The notes under the pieces were generated by a model that saw nothing but the letters and a program-made list of their open reading frames with translations, was not told the origin of the DNA and made no database searches. Positions 8,829-16,755 of a stretch of 45,295 nt of DNA are shown here, one piece after another. This DNA is from Clostridia bacterium. Lineage in GTDB: Bacteria > Bacillota > Clostridia > Oscillospirales > Butyricicoccaceae. The stretch's first letter is position 1, and each line of letters opens with the position of its first letter. The stretch spans positions 1 through 45,295 of the forward strand of contig JAFOPS010000036.1 in NCBI GenBank assembly GCA_017394205.1. The letters run 5' to 3'. A program made the translations under genes and the position numbers.

Positions 8829-9707
8829 TTATACTTTTTCGATCCAGCGCAGATCGTAGGGCTCGAAGACCACCTTGCGGTAAGCTTTCACGTCCAGCTT
8901 GGCCCCCGTCCAGTCGGAATGGATCTCGCCGTTCTGCTTGATGAGGATGTCGTAAAGGATATCGTAGGTCACGCCGTCGTCCCCGGTCTCCACGATGGTG
9001 CTGTAGGGCAGGGTCTTGTGATAGGTCATCTCCAGCCCCTGATAGTCGAAATGGAAGCCGCAGCGCATGCGGCAACCGTCCAGCCCGGTGTAGCGGGCCA
9101 CTGCGCACAGGTCGCGGAAGATCGGGTCGTGATCCCGGTCGTAGAGATTTTCCGGCGTGGTGTCGGTGTAGTCGAAGCGGAACTGGATGGTGCAGCCCAG
9201 CGCGCCGATGCGCTGGATATAAGGGACAAGCCGCTCTCTGGGATAATTGCGATAGAGCACGCAGTTGACCCGCACGGGAACCGGCATCCGGGCGATGAGG
9301 CTGTCGTCAGACTCCACCACGTATTTCACCAGATGGCGGGAGACGTTGATGCAGGTGATCTTGTCCCGGTTCTTTTCGGCAAAGGCCAGGATATCCTCTT
9401 CCGTCACCCCGTTGAGCAGGGGGAGCGTGGTGTTGATATAGACCTTGTGGGTCGTGGGGATATTGTCCAGCATCTGCTGCAGACTCCCGAGATTGGCAAA
9501 GGGCTCGCCGCCGGTAAAGACAAAATCGCAGTACGGCGTGATGGAATCCATCACGCGGATGCTGTGGCAGATGGCTTCGGCGCTGAAGCCCGTCATATCG
9601 GCGTATTCTTTTTTATTGACACAGAACGGGCAGTTGTTGCCGCAGTCGTAAGGGACGAAAACCGTCACCGTGGCGCCGCCCGCCCGGGTCTTGTAAGGGT
9701 TGCTCAT
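8829..9707 (-). CDS. Radical SAM protein
   Basis: A 292-residue radical SAM enzyme. The cluster motif is CGNNCPFC, with cysteines at residues 22, 26 and 29. It is followed by the GGEP segment (FTGGEPF) that binds the SAM amino group. Two further cysteines in the C-terminal half (GCRMRCGFHFDY) may bind a second metal site or shape the substrate pocket. There is no SPASM-type cysteine array. The chosen ATG follows GGTGG and a leader of about 60 bases. A TTG 18 codons upstream lies about 10-15 bases after the -10 box and has no good ribosome site. The reaction is unknown, and no precursor peptide gene was found beside it. Confidence 0.82.
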   Translation of the reverse strand: MSNPYKTRAGGATVTVFVPYDCGNNCPFCVNKKEYADMTGFSAEAICHSIRVMDSITPYCDFVFTGGEPFANLGSLQQMLDNIPTTHKVYINTTLPLLNGVTEEDILAFAEKNRDKITCINVSRHLVKYVVESDDSLIARMPVPVRVNCVLYRNYPRERLVPYIQRIGALGCTIQFRFDYTDTTPENLYDRDHDPIFRDLCAVARYTGLDGCRMRCGFHFDYQGLEMTYHKTLPYSTIVETGDDGVTYDILYDILIKQNGEIHSDWTGAKLDVKAYRKVVFEPYDLRWIEKV

Positions 9708-9749
9708 GTTGTCGTTTCCACCGATCTTCCTGAATTGTTGCCTGGAACG

Positions 9750-9804
9750 CAGGTTTTCCAACCTGTAACTAATTTATTTTACCGAACAACCGGGCAATTG
9801 TCAA
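9750..9804 (-). promoter_or_regulatory. Sigma-A promoter and leader hairpin of the radical SAM gene
   Basis: On the minus strand TTGACA (9799-9804) and TAAAAT (9776-9781) are 17 bases apart; the -35 box overlaps the histidine kinase stop codon. A hairpin CAGGTT-GGAA-AACCTG lies at 9750-9765 in the leader. The gene is therefore probably transcribed separately from the kinase. Confidence 0.75.
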
Positions 9805-10844
9805 GAGCCTTGGGGCGGCTCCGGCGGCAGGGTCACCGTAACGGTGCTGCCCGCTCCGGGAGCGCTCTGCACGGCGATCCGGCCGCCGCAGAGCTGCAGC
9901 ACCCGCCGCACCAGCGCAAGGCCAAGACCGCTGCCCTCCTGCTTGCGGGAGCTGTCACCCTGATAAAACTTGTCGAACATATGCCGCATTTCGCTCTCGT
10001 TCATGCCGGGGCCCTGATCGGTCACGGAAAAGACGGCCCCATTCCCCTCCGGCCTCAGCATCAGGGTCAGCGTCCCGCCGGGCGGACTGAACTTGACGGC
10101 GTTGCTCAGCAGATTGCTCCACACATGATAGAGCAGCCGCTCGCAGCCCGTATACCGCACCTCCTCCAGCTCCACGTCCAGCGCCAGCTCCTTTTCGGTC
10201 CAAAGAGGCTCCAGACTGAGCAGCGCCTGACGGATCTGCTCGTCCAGTCGGAATGCCGCCACCGGCATGGAAACGTCGTCCTGCTCCAGCTTGGAGAGCA
10301 GCAGAATGTTGCTCACCAGGGAAGAGAGCCGGTTGGAGCTGCTGAGGATCCGCCCGGCGTATTCCGCCCGCTCGGCCGCGGGGAGGCTTTCATCCTGCAG
10401 CAGCATGGCGTAGCCCTCGATGGCGGTAAGGGGCGTTTTGAACTCGTGGGAAACGTTTGCAATGAAGTCCTCCCGCAGGGTCTCGATGGTCCCCAGCTCC
10501 CGGGCCATGGTATTGAAGCTCTCGTAGGTGGTGCGGATCTCGTTGATGGAGCCGCTGTATTCCAGCGTCAGGTCGAAATTGCCCTTGGCGATCTGACGGG
10601 AAGCGTCGCTGAGGCGCGCCACGGGGGCGAAAATCACGCGGCTCATCACCATGGAAACAATGGCGCCGGCGGCGCTCACCGTCATGGCGGCATAGACCAG
10701 CACCATAGCGGTCTCGGGGCGGGTGACGCCCAGCAGATAAAGCAGCAGCACAGTGAGCGCCATCACGCCCGCCACGATCAGGGCGATGATGCACGCCCAG
10801 AAAAAGCTGTGGAGCCTGCTTTTGACCTTCGGCTTTTCAGCCAT
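9801..10844 (-). CDS. Sensor histidine kinase (HAMP, HisKA, HATPase)
   Basis: A 347-residue membrane kinase. Two transmembrane helices (about residues 14-38 and 46-70) are joined by only a short loop, so there is no real extracellular sensor. A HAMP domain follows (about 71-122), then HisKA with the phospho-acceptor histidine 133 in NVSHEFKTPLT, and the ATPase domain with N box NLLSNAVKF, DQGPGM and GSGLGLAL. It probably senses a membrane or intramembrane signal, or depends on a partner. It overlaps the response regulator gene by eight bases, which argues for coupled translation. Confidence 0.92.
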   Translation of the reverse strand: MAEKPKVKSRLHSFFWACIIALIVAGVMALTVLLLYLLGVTRPETAMVLVYAAMTVSAAGAIVSMVMSRVIFAPVARLSDASRQIAKGNFDLTLEYSGSINEIRTTYESFNTMARELGTIETLREDFIANVSHEFKTPLTAIEGYAMLLQDESLPAAERAEYAGRILSSSNRLSSLVSNILLLSKLEQDDVSMPVAAFRLDEQIRQALLSLEPLWTEKELALDVELEEVRYTGCERLLYHVWSNLLSNAVKFSPPGGTLTLMLRPEGNGAVFSVTDQGPGMNESEMRHMFDKFYQGDSSRKQEGSGLGLALVRRVLQLCGGRIAVQSAPGAGSTVTVTLPPEPPQGS

Positions 10845-11514
10845 TGCCCCTCACCACCTTGTAGCCCAGGCCGCGCACGGTGACGATCTCGAGATCGGGA
10901 TTGTCCCGCAGACGGTCCCGCAGACGGTTGATGTGCACGTCCAGCGTATGGATGTCGGTCTCGGAATCCAGCCCCCAGATATCGTCCATCAGCTGCTGGC
11001 GGGTAAAGGTCCGCCCGGGAAAGGACGCCAGCTTATACAGGAGCTGAAACTCCTTTTGCGGCAGCACCTCCCGCTCGTTCCCCCGCTCCAGAGAGAAGGA
11101 ATCGTATTCCAGCACGGTGCTTCCCAGCGTCTGCCGCCGCTCCGAGATCATCTTGGCCCGGCGAAGAAGCGCGTTGATCCGCAAAACCATCTCGTTGACG
11201 TTTACCGGCTTGACCATATAGTCGTCGGTGCCCGAAAGAAAGCCCTGCTGCATATCCTCAAAGCGGTCCTTGGCGGTGATCATCAGCACGGGGACGGTAT
11301 TTCCCGCCTCCCGAAGCTGCTGCACCAGCTCGTAGCCGTCCAGCCCGGGCATCATCACGTCGGAAACGATCAGATCCACATATTCGTTTTCCATGATCCG
11401 AAGGGCCTCCTCGCCGTCGGCGGCGCCTACCGGCTGAAACCCGCTCCGGGAAAGCACCCGGCAGAACATCTGCCGCAGCTCGCCGTCGTCCTCGGCTACC
11501 AGGATCCGAAACAT
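10837..11514 (-). CDS. Response regulator, OmpR/PhoB family
   Basis: A 225-residue regulator: receiver domain (1-about 115) with the acidic pair at residues 9-10, phospho-acceptor aspartate 52 in SDVMMPG and the lysine in MITAKDRF. It is followed by a winged-helix DNA-binding domain (about 130-225) ending in VRGLGYKVV. The start was chosen at the ATG preceded by AAGGAG with eight-base spacing; upstream in-frame codons have no ribosome site. It is co-transcribed with the kinase and divergent from the DegV gene, whose promoter region carries a long inverted repeat. Confidence 0.93.
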   Translation of the reverse strand: MFRILVAEDDGELRQMFCRVLSRSGFQPVGAADGEEALRIMENEYVDLIVSDVMMPGLDGYELVQQLREAGNTVPVLMITAKDRFEDMQQGFLSGTDDYMVKPVNVNEMVLRINALLRRAKMISERRQTLGSTVLEYDSFSLERGNEREVLPQKEFQLLYKLASFPGRTFTRQQLMDDIWGLDSETDIHTLDVHINRLRDRLRDNPDLEIVTVRGLGYKVVRGNG

Positions 11515-11612
11515 CCGCTCCACTCCTTCCGAAAGAAGATCCGCCCGCAGGCGGCCCATGCAACGATGATATCATGTTTTTCCCCGCCATGCAAGCGTCC
11601 GGTGGGGATGGA

Positions 11613-11656
11613 AACTTCAACTTTTGTTGAGGCCGAATTGATGCAAAGTTGAAGTT
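11613..11656. promoter_or_regulatory. Long inverted repeat (candidate operator) between the response regulator and DegV genes
   Basis: AACTTCAACTTT (11613-11624) and its perfect complement AAAGTTGAAGTT (11645-11656) are separated by 20 bases. The right arm lies just before the TATAAT box of the DegV gene, overlapping where the -35 region would be. The arms could be two half-sites of a regulator or a stem in a transcript reading toward DegV. Confidence 0.6.
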
Positions 11657-11669
11657 CCTCCCATATAAT
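11638..11669 (+). promoter_or_regulatory. Candidate promoter of the DegV gene
   Basis: A perfect TATAAT lies at 11664-11669. The best -35 candidate TTGATG is 20 bases away and ATGCAA is at 17 bases. This weak -35 region overlaps the inverted repeat, which suggests regulation. Confidence 0.55.
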
Positions 11670-11700
11670 AACAAAAACATATTCTCGGAGAGGTATCGCT

Positions 11701-12552
11701 ATGAGTCTGCAAACCATCCGCATCAGCGCCGACAGCACCTGTGATCTGTCCCCCGAGCTGGTAGCGCAGTACGATATCGCCGTCACGCCGCTTCAGGTGG
11801 TCGTGGACGGCAAGCCCTATCTGGACGGGATCGAGATCGACCCCGACCGGCTGTTTGCTCTGGTGGAAAAGACCGGCCGGATCGGCTCCACCACCGCCGT
11901 CAATTTCGATGAATATCTGGCCTTTTTCCGCGCCCAGCGGGAGAGCGCCGACGCCGAGATCCACTTTACCATCAGCAGCGAGATGTCCTCCTGCTTCCAG
12001 AACGCCTGCGCCGCCGCGGCCGAGGTGGGAAACGTTTACGTCATCGATTCCCGCAACCTCTCTACCGGCATCGGCCAACTGGTTCTGAACGCCGCCGAGA
12101 TGGCGAAGGAGGGCCTCGCCGCCGAAGAGATCGTCCGCCGTCTGGAGGAAAAAAAGGCGAAGCTGGACGTGAGCTTCGTGCTGGACACGCTGGAATATCT
12201 CCGCCGGGGCGGCCGCTGCTCTACGGTGGCGGCGCTGGGCGCCAATCTGCTCAAGCTCAAGCCCTGCATCCAGGTGGCCGACGGCAAGATGGGCGTGGGC
12301 AAAAAGTACCGGGGCACGCTGGAAGGCGCTTTTCTCAGCTACGTTCACGACAAGCTGGCCCAGCCGGAGACGGTGGACCCGGGCCGGATCTTTATCACCC
12401 ATTCCGGCGTGGATCCCGCGCTGGTGGAAAAGGTCAGGGCCGCCGTGCTGGAGTGCGTCCCTTTCCGGGAGGTCCTGATCACCCGCGCCGGCTGCACCAT
12501 CTCCAATCATTGCGGCCCCAACTGCCTGGGAATTCTGTTTTACCGGAAATGA
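11701..12552 (+). CDS. DegV family protein (fatty-acid-binding, FakB-like)
   Basis: A 283-residue DegV protein. These proteins bind a fatty acid between two domains; FakB members present it to the kinase FakA for phosphorylation. The N-terminal SADSTCDLSPEL segment and the GRIGSTTAVN region are typical; the TISSEMSSCFQNA segment and the TRAGCTISNHCGPNCLG C-terminus also match the family. No FakA-like gene is adjacent. It starts after GGAGAGG and ends before a strong bidirectional terminator. Confidence 0.9.
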   Translation: MSLQTIRISADSTCDLSPELVAQYDIAVTPLQVVVDGKPYLDGIEIDPDRLFALVEKTGRIGSTTAVNFDEYLAFFRAQRESADAEIHFTISSEMSSCFQNACAAAAEVGNVYVIDSRNLSTGIGQLVLNAAEMAKEGLAAEEIVRRLEEKKAKLDVSFVLDTLEYLRRGGRCSTVAALGANLLKLKPCIQVADGKMGVGKKYRGTLEGAFLSYVHDKLAQPETVDPGRIFITHSGVDPALVEKVRAAVLECVPFREVLITRAGCTISNHCGPNCLGILFYRK

Positions 12553-12573
12553 TTGTTCTTTCCTTTTCTCCTG

Positions 12574-12613
12574 AAAAACGGCTTTGAGGAAGCTCCTCAA
12601 AGCCGCTTTTTTT
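12574..12613. terminator. Bidirectional terminator between DegV and iscU
   Basis: A 12-bp hairpin (CGGCTTTGAGGA paired with TCCTCAAAGCCG) is flanked by AAAAA on the left and CTTTTTTTG on the right. It serves the convergent DegV (+) and iscU (-) genes. Confidence 0.92.
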
Positions 12614-12618
12614 GTTTC

Positions 12619-13071
12619 TTATTCTTCCTCCCGGGCGCCGTGGTCATGCTCATGGGCGTCGTCACAGGCGGGAATCACGCCTACATACGGGGTGGGGTCG
12701 ATGCCCTGCCGCTGATAATAGTCCGCCAGCGCGGCGCGGATGGCCTCCTCCGCCAAAACGGAACAGTGCACCTTTACGGGGGGCAGCCCGTCCAGCGCCT
12801 CCATCACGGCCTTGTTGGTGAGGGTCAGGGCCTCCTGAACGGTCTTGCCCTTGACCATCTCGGTGGCCATGGACGAGGTGGCCACGGCTGCGCCGCAGCC
12901 AAAGGTCTGGAATTTGACGTCCACGATCACGTCGTTTTCGATCTTGAGCATCATCTTCATGATGTCGCCGCACTTCTGGTTGCCCACCATGCCAACGGCG
13001 TTGGCGTCAGGCAGCTCGCCCACGTTGCGGGGATGGGCGAAGTGGTCCATGACCTTTTTGGAATACTCCAT
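12619..13071 (-). CDS. iscU: Iron-sulfur cluster scaffold, IscU/NifU N-terminal type
   Basis: A 150-residue scaffold protein. The three cluster-ligand cysteines are present in NQKCGD, TFGCGAA and VHCSVLA. The aspartate after the first cysteine, important for cluster release, is also present. The C-terminus carries a short acidic/histidine tail (DDAHEHDHGAREEE) typical of Clostridia NifU-like proteins and possibly metal-binding. It receives sulfur from the cysteine desulfurase encoded 17 bases upstream. GGAGG precedes the start. Confidence 0.93.
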   Translation of the reverse strand: MEYSKKVMDHFAHPRNVGELPDANAVGMVGNQKCGDIMKMMLKIENDVIVDVKFQTFGCGAAVATSSMATEMVKGKTVQEALTLTNKAVMEALDGLPPVKVHCSVLAEEAIRAALADYYQRQGIDPTPYVGVIPACDDAHEHDHGAREEE

Positions 13072-13088
13072 GTTTCCGTTCCTCCTCT

Positions 13089-14255
13089 TTATGCCTTCCA
13101 GATGGGGCTCATGGCGCGAAGCACGTCTACCACGTCCTTCAGCCGCTCCAAAATATAATCCACATCTTCTTCGGTGTTCTGCTTCCCCAGCGTCAGCCGC
13201 AGCGAGCCGTGAGAGATCTCGTGGCTCAGACCGATGCCCAGCAGTACGTGGCTGGGATCCAGGCTGCCGGTGGAGCAGGCCGAGCCGGTGCTGGCGCAGA
13301 TGCCGTTCATATCCAGCCGCAGCACCAGGCTTTCGCCCTCGATGGCGTTGATGCAGAAGGAGCAAGTCCCGGGCAGCCGGTCGGTGGGATGGCCGGTGAG
13401 GATGGTCTGAGGCATGCGCAGCACCCCGTCGATGAGCTTGCGGGACAGGCCCCGGAGATAGGTCATCTCCTGCTCCAGATTTTCCCGCTTGATGCGGGCG
13501 GCCTCGCCCAGGCCCACGATGGAGGCGATGTTCTCCGTGCCCGATCGGCGGTTTTTCTCCTGCCCGCCGCCGGTGATCTGGGGCTCCACCAGGATCCCCT
13601 TGCGGATATACAAAGCGCCCACGCCCTTGGGGGCGTTGATTTTATGACCCGAGATCGAAAGCATGTCGATGTTCATGGCCTTGACGTCCACGGGCACATG
13701 GCCGTAAGCCTGCACCGCGTCGGTATGGAACACGACGCCCTTTTCCCGGCACAGCGCGCCGATGGCGGCGATGTCGTTCACCGTGCCGATCTCGTTGTTG
13801 GCAAACATGATGCTCACCAGCGCCGTGTCGGGCCGGATGGCGGCCTCCAGATCGGCAAGACGCACCTTGCCGTCGCGGTCGACGGGCAGATAGGTGACGT
13901 CAAAGCCCTCCTTCTCCAGCGCCTGCGCCGTATACAAAACGGCGTGATGCTCGATGCAGGAGGTGATGAGATGCCGTTTCCCCTTTGCCTGACGGGAATG
14001 CAGATAGCCCCGCAGCGCCAGGTTGTCCGCCTCGCTGCCGCAGCCGGTGAAATAGATCTCGCCGGGCTCGGCGTTCATCAAAAGCGCCACCTGCCGGCGG
14101 GCCTCCTCCAGTGCAAGATGGCTGCTCTGCCCCAGAGCGTAAAGGGTGCTGGCGTTGCCGTATTCCGTGGTGAGAAAGGGCATCATCTTTTCCAGCACGC
14201 GGGGGTCGATGGGCGTCGTCGCCGCGTTGTCCGCATATACAAAGCGGTCTTCCAT
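13089..14255 (-). CDS. iscS: Cysteine desulfurase, NifS/IscS family
   Basis: A 388-residue PLP enzyme that removes sulfur from cysteine for Fe-S cluster and thio-cofactor synthesis. The PLP lysine is in SISGHKINAPKG. The catalytic persulfide cysteine is in ASTGSACSTGSL, on a short loop. The N-terminus VYADNAATTPIDP is diagnostic. It is paired with iscU in a two-gene operon, as in many Clostridia that lack full isc or suf operons. No IscR-like repressor is adjacent. Confidence 0.95.
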   Translation of the reverse strand: MEDRFVYADNAATTPIDPRVLEKMMPFLTTEYGNASTLYALGQSSHLALEEARRQVALLMNAEPGEIYFTGCGSEADNLALRGYLHSRQAKGKRHLITSCIEHHAVLYTAQALEKEGFDVTYLPVDRDGKVRLADLEAAIRPDTALVSIMFANNEIGTVNDIAAIGALCREKGVVFHTDAVQAYGHVPVDVKAMNIDMLSISGHKINAPKGVGALYIRKGILVEPQITGGGQEKNRRSGTENIASIVGLGEAARIKRENLEQEMTYLRGLSRKLIDGVLRMPQTILTGHPTDRLPGTCSFCINAIEGESLVLRLDMNGICASTGSACSTGSLDPSHVLLGIGLSHEISHGSLRLTLGKQNTEEDVDYILERLKDVVDVLRAMSPIWKA

Positions 14256-14330
14256 ATCGTTCTCCTTTCGGCGGCGCAGCCGTTTTCCGGGCTTGCCGCT
14301 GTTGTCGGAATAAAAATCCTTTTTCCCTCT

Positions 14331-14358
14331 TTACTCCGTTTTTCTTATCTGCTATAAT
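14331..14358 (+). promoter_or_regulatory. Candidate promoter of the hxlR-rnhA pair
   Basis: TATAAT at 14353-14358 has TTACTC 16 bases upstream. It lies about 70 bases before the HxlR start in the region divergent from iscS. Confidence 0.55.
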
Positions 14359-14425
14359 CATAACAGAAACCTTTCTCCCGCGCAAGAACGCAGTTTTTTC
14401 GCACCAAGTAAGGAGCGGCTGACTT

Positions 14426-14782
14426 ATGAACGAGACCCTGAACCTTTGCGGCGCCGTGGGGCGCTGCCCTATGAATTACGCCATGTCCCTTATCGGCGGC
14501 AAGTGGAAAATGCAGATCCTCTGCTCCCTCAATTCCGGCGGCACCATGCGCTACAACGCGCTGAAAAGGCGGGTCGCCGGCATTTCCAACACTGTTTTGG
14601 CCGCCGCGCTGCGGGAACTGGAGGCCGACGGGCTGGTGCGGCGGGAAGAATATCTGGAGGTGCCCATCCGGGTGGAATATACCGTCACCGAGGCGGGACG
14701 CGAGGTGGTCCCCATTCTGGAGCAGCTCACCGCGTGGGCCCAAAAGCGGATGCGGCAGGAGGCAGCGCATGAAGCAGGTTGA
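14426..14782 (+). CDS. HxlR-family winged-helix regulator
   Basis: A 118-residue DNA-binding protein of the HxlR group, which respond to redox stress, aldehydes or quinones. The family hallmarks are an N-terminal cysteine-proline ([21 protein letters not shown]), the winged helix ([19 protein letters not shown]) and [11 protein letters not shown]. Cysteine 14 is the usual redox-active position; cysteine 8 and cysteine 33 are also near it. Its 3' end overlaps the rnhA start by 14 bases, so the two are co-translated. Confidence 0.9.
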   Translation: MNETLNLCGAVGRCPMNYAMSLIGGKWKMQILCSLNSGGTMRYNALKRRVAGISNTVLAAALRELEADGLVRREEYLEVPIRVEYTVTEAGREVVPILEQLTAWAQKRMRQEAAHEAG

Positions 14783-15218
14783 GATCTATACCGACGGGAG
14801 CTGCAGCGGCAATCCCGGCCCCGGCGGCTGGGGAGCGATCCTGCGCTACGGCGAAAGGGAAAAGGAGCTTTCGGGCGGCGCGCCCGACACCACCAACAAC
14901 CGGATGGAGCTGACGGCGGTGATCGAAGCCCTTTCGGCGCTCAGGCAGCCCTGCGCCGTCGATCTGTATACCGACAGCCGATATATCGCCTCGGCCATCC
15001 GCGAGGGGTGGCTGGAAAGCTGGAAGGCCCGCGGCTGGAAAAAGGCCGACAAATCCCCCGTCCTCAACCGGGAGCTGTGGGAGGCGCTGGACGGGCTTCT
15101 GTCCACGCACGCCGTCAACTTTCATTGGGTCAAGGGGCACGCCGACAACGCCTATAACAATCGCTGCGACGCGCTGGCCACCGCCCAGACGGCCCGGTAT
15201 AAAGCGGCGCAGGAATAA
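14769..15218 (+). CDS. rnhA: Ribonuclease HI
   Basis: A 149-residue RNase HI, which degrades RNA in RNA-DNA hybrids. The catalytic residues are visible: aspartate in [17 protein letters not shown], glutamate in NNRMELTA, aspartate in YTDSRYI, and the C-terminal histidine/aspartate pair in WVKGHADN and NNRCDALA. It has the basic handle-like region [22 protein letters not shown] lies six bases from the ATG inside the hxlR gene. It is followed by a terminator hairpin and the dispersed repeat copy B. Confidence 0.96.
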   Translation: MKQVEIYTDGSCSGNPGPGGWGAILRYGEREKELSGGAPDTTNNRMELTAVIEALSALRQPCAVDLYTDSRYIASAIREGWLESWKARGWKKADKSPVLNRELWEALDGLLSTHAVNFHWVKGHADNAYNNRCDALATAQTARYKAAQE

Positions 15219-15232
15219 CCGCAAGCAGCAAA

Positions 15233-15257
15233 ACAGCGAAGCCTGCGGCTTCGCTGT
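15233..15257 (+). terminator. Hairpin downstream of rnhA
   Basis: ACAGCGAAGCC and GGCTTCGCTGT form an 11-bp stem 14 bases past the stop codon. The T-run is weak (CATCTTTT). A near-copy of this hairpin with a proper T-run lies at 15452-15480 on the other side of the dispersed repeat. Confidence 0.65.
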
Positions 15258-15261
15258 CATC

Positions 15262-15416
15262 TTTTCAAGAAAGTCAACATCGTCGTTTCGGCGATGTTGC
15301 TTACCCATCGTTTTTGGCCGTTTTCTGTGTGAAAACGGTCAAAAACACCGCGATCCGCCGTCATTTTTCGCAAAAAATGCGGCGAAACCGGCCCGCAGGC
15401 CGGCGCCAAAATGGCG
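15262..15416 (-). repeat. Multi-hairpin dispersed repeat, copy B
   Basis: Inverted copy of the repeat at 1-157, with about 85 % identity by eye and one gap. The 39-nt block 15297-15335 is identical to 79-117. The hairpin at 15275-15299 matches 115-139, with one base pair changed on both sides (A-T to C-G) and one new mismatch. A further palindrome (GCCATTTTGGC-like) lies at 15405-15416. As in copy A, the element begins right after a gene's terminator hairpin and points away from it. Confidence 0.78.
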
Positions 15417-15451
15417 AAAAAGCCCAGCAAAGCGGGTTTTTCGACAGTCTA

Positions 15452-15480
15452 ACAGCGAAGCGCAGGCTTCGCTGTTTTTT
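15452..15480 (+). terminator. Second AACAGCGAAGC-type terminator
   Basis: CAGCGAAGC and GCTTCGCTG pair around a GCAG-like loop and are followed by TTTTTT. It is nearly the same hairpin as at 15233-15257. The repeat thus appears flanked by a duplicated terminator stem. Confidence 0.75.
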
Positions 15481-15485
15481 CTTGC

Positions 15486-16631
15486 TCAAAAGAATCTCCA
15501 CCGGCTCAGCAGATATCCCGGGATCACCACAAGGAGGAAAAAGGCCCAGCTCACCAGCGTAAAGACCTTGATGAAGCGCCCGCCCTGCCCCGGATATTCC
15601 CGCACATAGATGCGGTAGTTGATCACCGAGGCCAGCGACCCGATGAGCGAGCAGAGGCCCGCCGTGTCGGCGCCGTAGATCAGCCCGGCAAAGTTCTGGG
15701 AAAAGGGATAGAGCACGATGGAGGCCGGCACGTTGGAGATGATCTGGCTCAGGCCGATGGCCCACCAGTATTCCCGCCCCGCCACGGCCCGCCGCAGCAG
15801 CCCGGCGATGTTTTCGTTGGCCGCCACCGACGAGGAAAAGAGGAAAAAGCAGAAAAAGGTGACCAGCAGGACATAGTCTACGCGCCGAAACAGCCCCGCG
15901 TCCAGCAGGGCGATGCCGATCACCACCGCCGCGCAGACAAAGGGCCACAGCGCCGTCCGGGAAACGATGGTGATCAGGATCAGGGCGAACAGCGCCAGAT
16001 AGCCGATCCGGCGGACACGGCCCTCCTTTGTCCAGCGCCCCGCCGCCGCGTCGGCGTTGATCTCGATGGTCTCCCGCGGGTCTTTGCGGTACAAAAACAG
16101 CACAAAGCACACCAAAAGCACCGCCGACATGGCGCACAGCGGCAGCATATGGAGCATAAAATGCCCCGCGCTCACCCCCGCTTTTCCGAACAAAAACAGG
16201 TTTTGCGGGCTGCCGAAGGGGGTGAGGAGCGAGCCGCGGACGGCGGCGATGTTTTCCATGGAGATGACGGGGAGGATATCCCGTTCTTTTCCGCCCTCAC
16301 GGAACAAAAGGATCGTCAGCGGCACGAAAACGATGAGCGACACGTCGTTGGTGACGAACATGGAGGTAAAAAACACCCCGAACACCAAAAAGAGCGACAG
16401 CGCGGGCATCCGCCCCAGCCGGGCGCTCAGCCGGATCAGCGGGCGAAAGACGTTTTCCTTTTTGAAGCCCTCCAGCACGCAGAGCATCATGAACAGCGTG
16501 GCCAGCGTGTGCCAGTCGATGTCCGCCAGGCGGGAGAGTTGAAAGGGCGTGATGAAAAGCGACGCGGCTGCCGCCAGCAGCGCCGCCGTGAGCATCAGTT
16601 CTTTTTTCAGAAAACCGAATATCTTTTTCAT
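15486..16631 (-). CDS. SLC13/ArsB-NhaD type anion permease
   Basis: A 381-residue integral membrane protein with about ten to eleven hydrophobic helices. The segments GSPQNLFLFGKAGVS and SNVPASIVLYPFSQNF are the paired helix-breaking motifs (GxPxN and SNVPxT-like) of the ion transporter superfamily that includes CitM, ArsB and SLC13 carriers. Likely substrates are a carboxylate, arsenite or another anion; the sequence does not decide. It follows the aspS region on the same strand but is separated by the duplicated aspS end and a plus-facing hairpin. Confidence 0.8.
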   Translation of the reverse strand: MKKIFGFLKKELMLTAALLAAAASLFITPFQLSRLADIDWHTLATLFMMLCVLEGFKKENVFRPLIRLSARLGRMPALSLFLVFGVFFTSMFVTNDVSLIVFVPLTILLFREGGKERDILPVISMENIAAVRGSLLTPFGSPQNLFLFGKAGVSAGHFMLHMLPLCAMSAVLLVCFVLFLYRKDPRETIEINADAAAGRWTKEGRVRRIGYLALFALILITIVSRTALWPFVCAAVVIGIALLDAGLFRRVDYVLLVTFFCFFLFSSSVAANENIAGLLRRAVAGREYWWAIGLSQIISNVPASIVLYPFSQNFAGLIYGADTAGLCSLIGSLASVINYRIYVREYPGQGGRFIKVFTLVSWAFFLLVVIPGYLLSRWRFF

Positions 16632-16668
16632 GGAGCTTCCCCGTTTCCGCCGTTTCCGGCCAAGGGTC

Positions 16669-16706
16669 GGCCCGCCGGTCGTTTTTGCCCGGCGGGCCGT
16701 TTTTTC
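16669..16706 (+). terminator. Terminator-like hairpin facing the plus strand
   Basis: GGCCCGCCGG pairs with CCGGCGGGCC around a T-rich loop and is followed by GTTTTTT on the plus strand. Both neighbouring genes run on the minus strand, so it has no obvious sense gene to terminate. It may block antisense transcription. Confidence 0.6.
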
Positions 16707-16722
16707 TGTATTGTAAAAACAG

Positions 16723-16755
16723 GCTTATTCGCCCAGATCGATCTTGATATGCAGC
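16723..16755. repeat. 33-bp direct repeat, outer copy of the aspS 3' end
   Basis: Identical to 16877-16909, which encodes the last nine codons and stop of aspS (LHIKIDLGE). This copy lies outside the gene, 154 bases further downstream in the direction of transcription. Confidence 0.93.

Noticed and set aside
8754-10883. A 709-codon plus-strand open frame opposite the radical SAM and kinase genes
   Set aside because: It crosses a bidirectional terminator and two supported genes on the other strand; its composition is that of an antisense frame.
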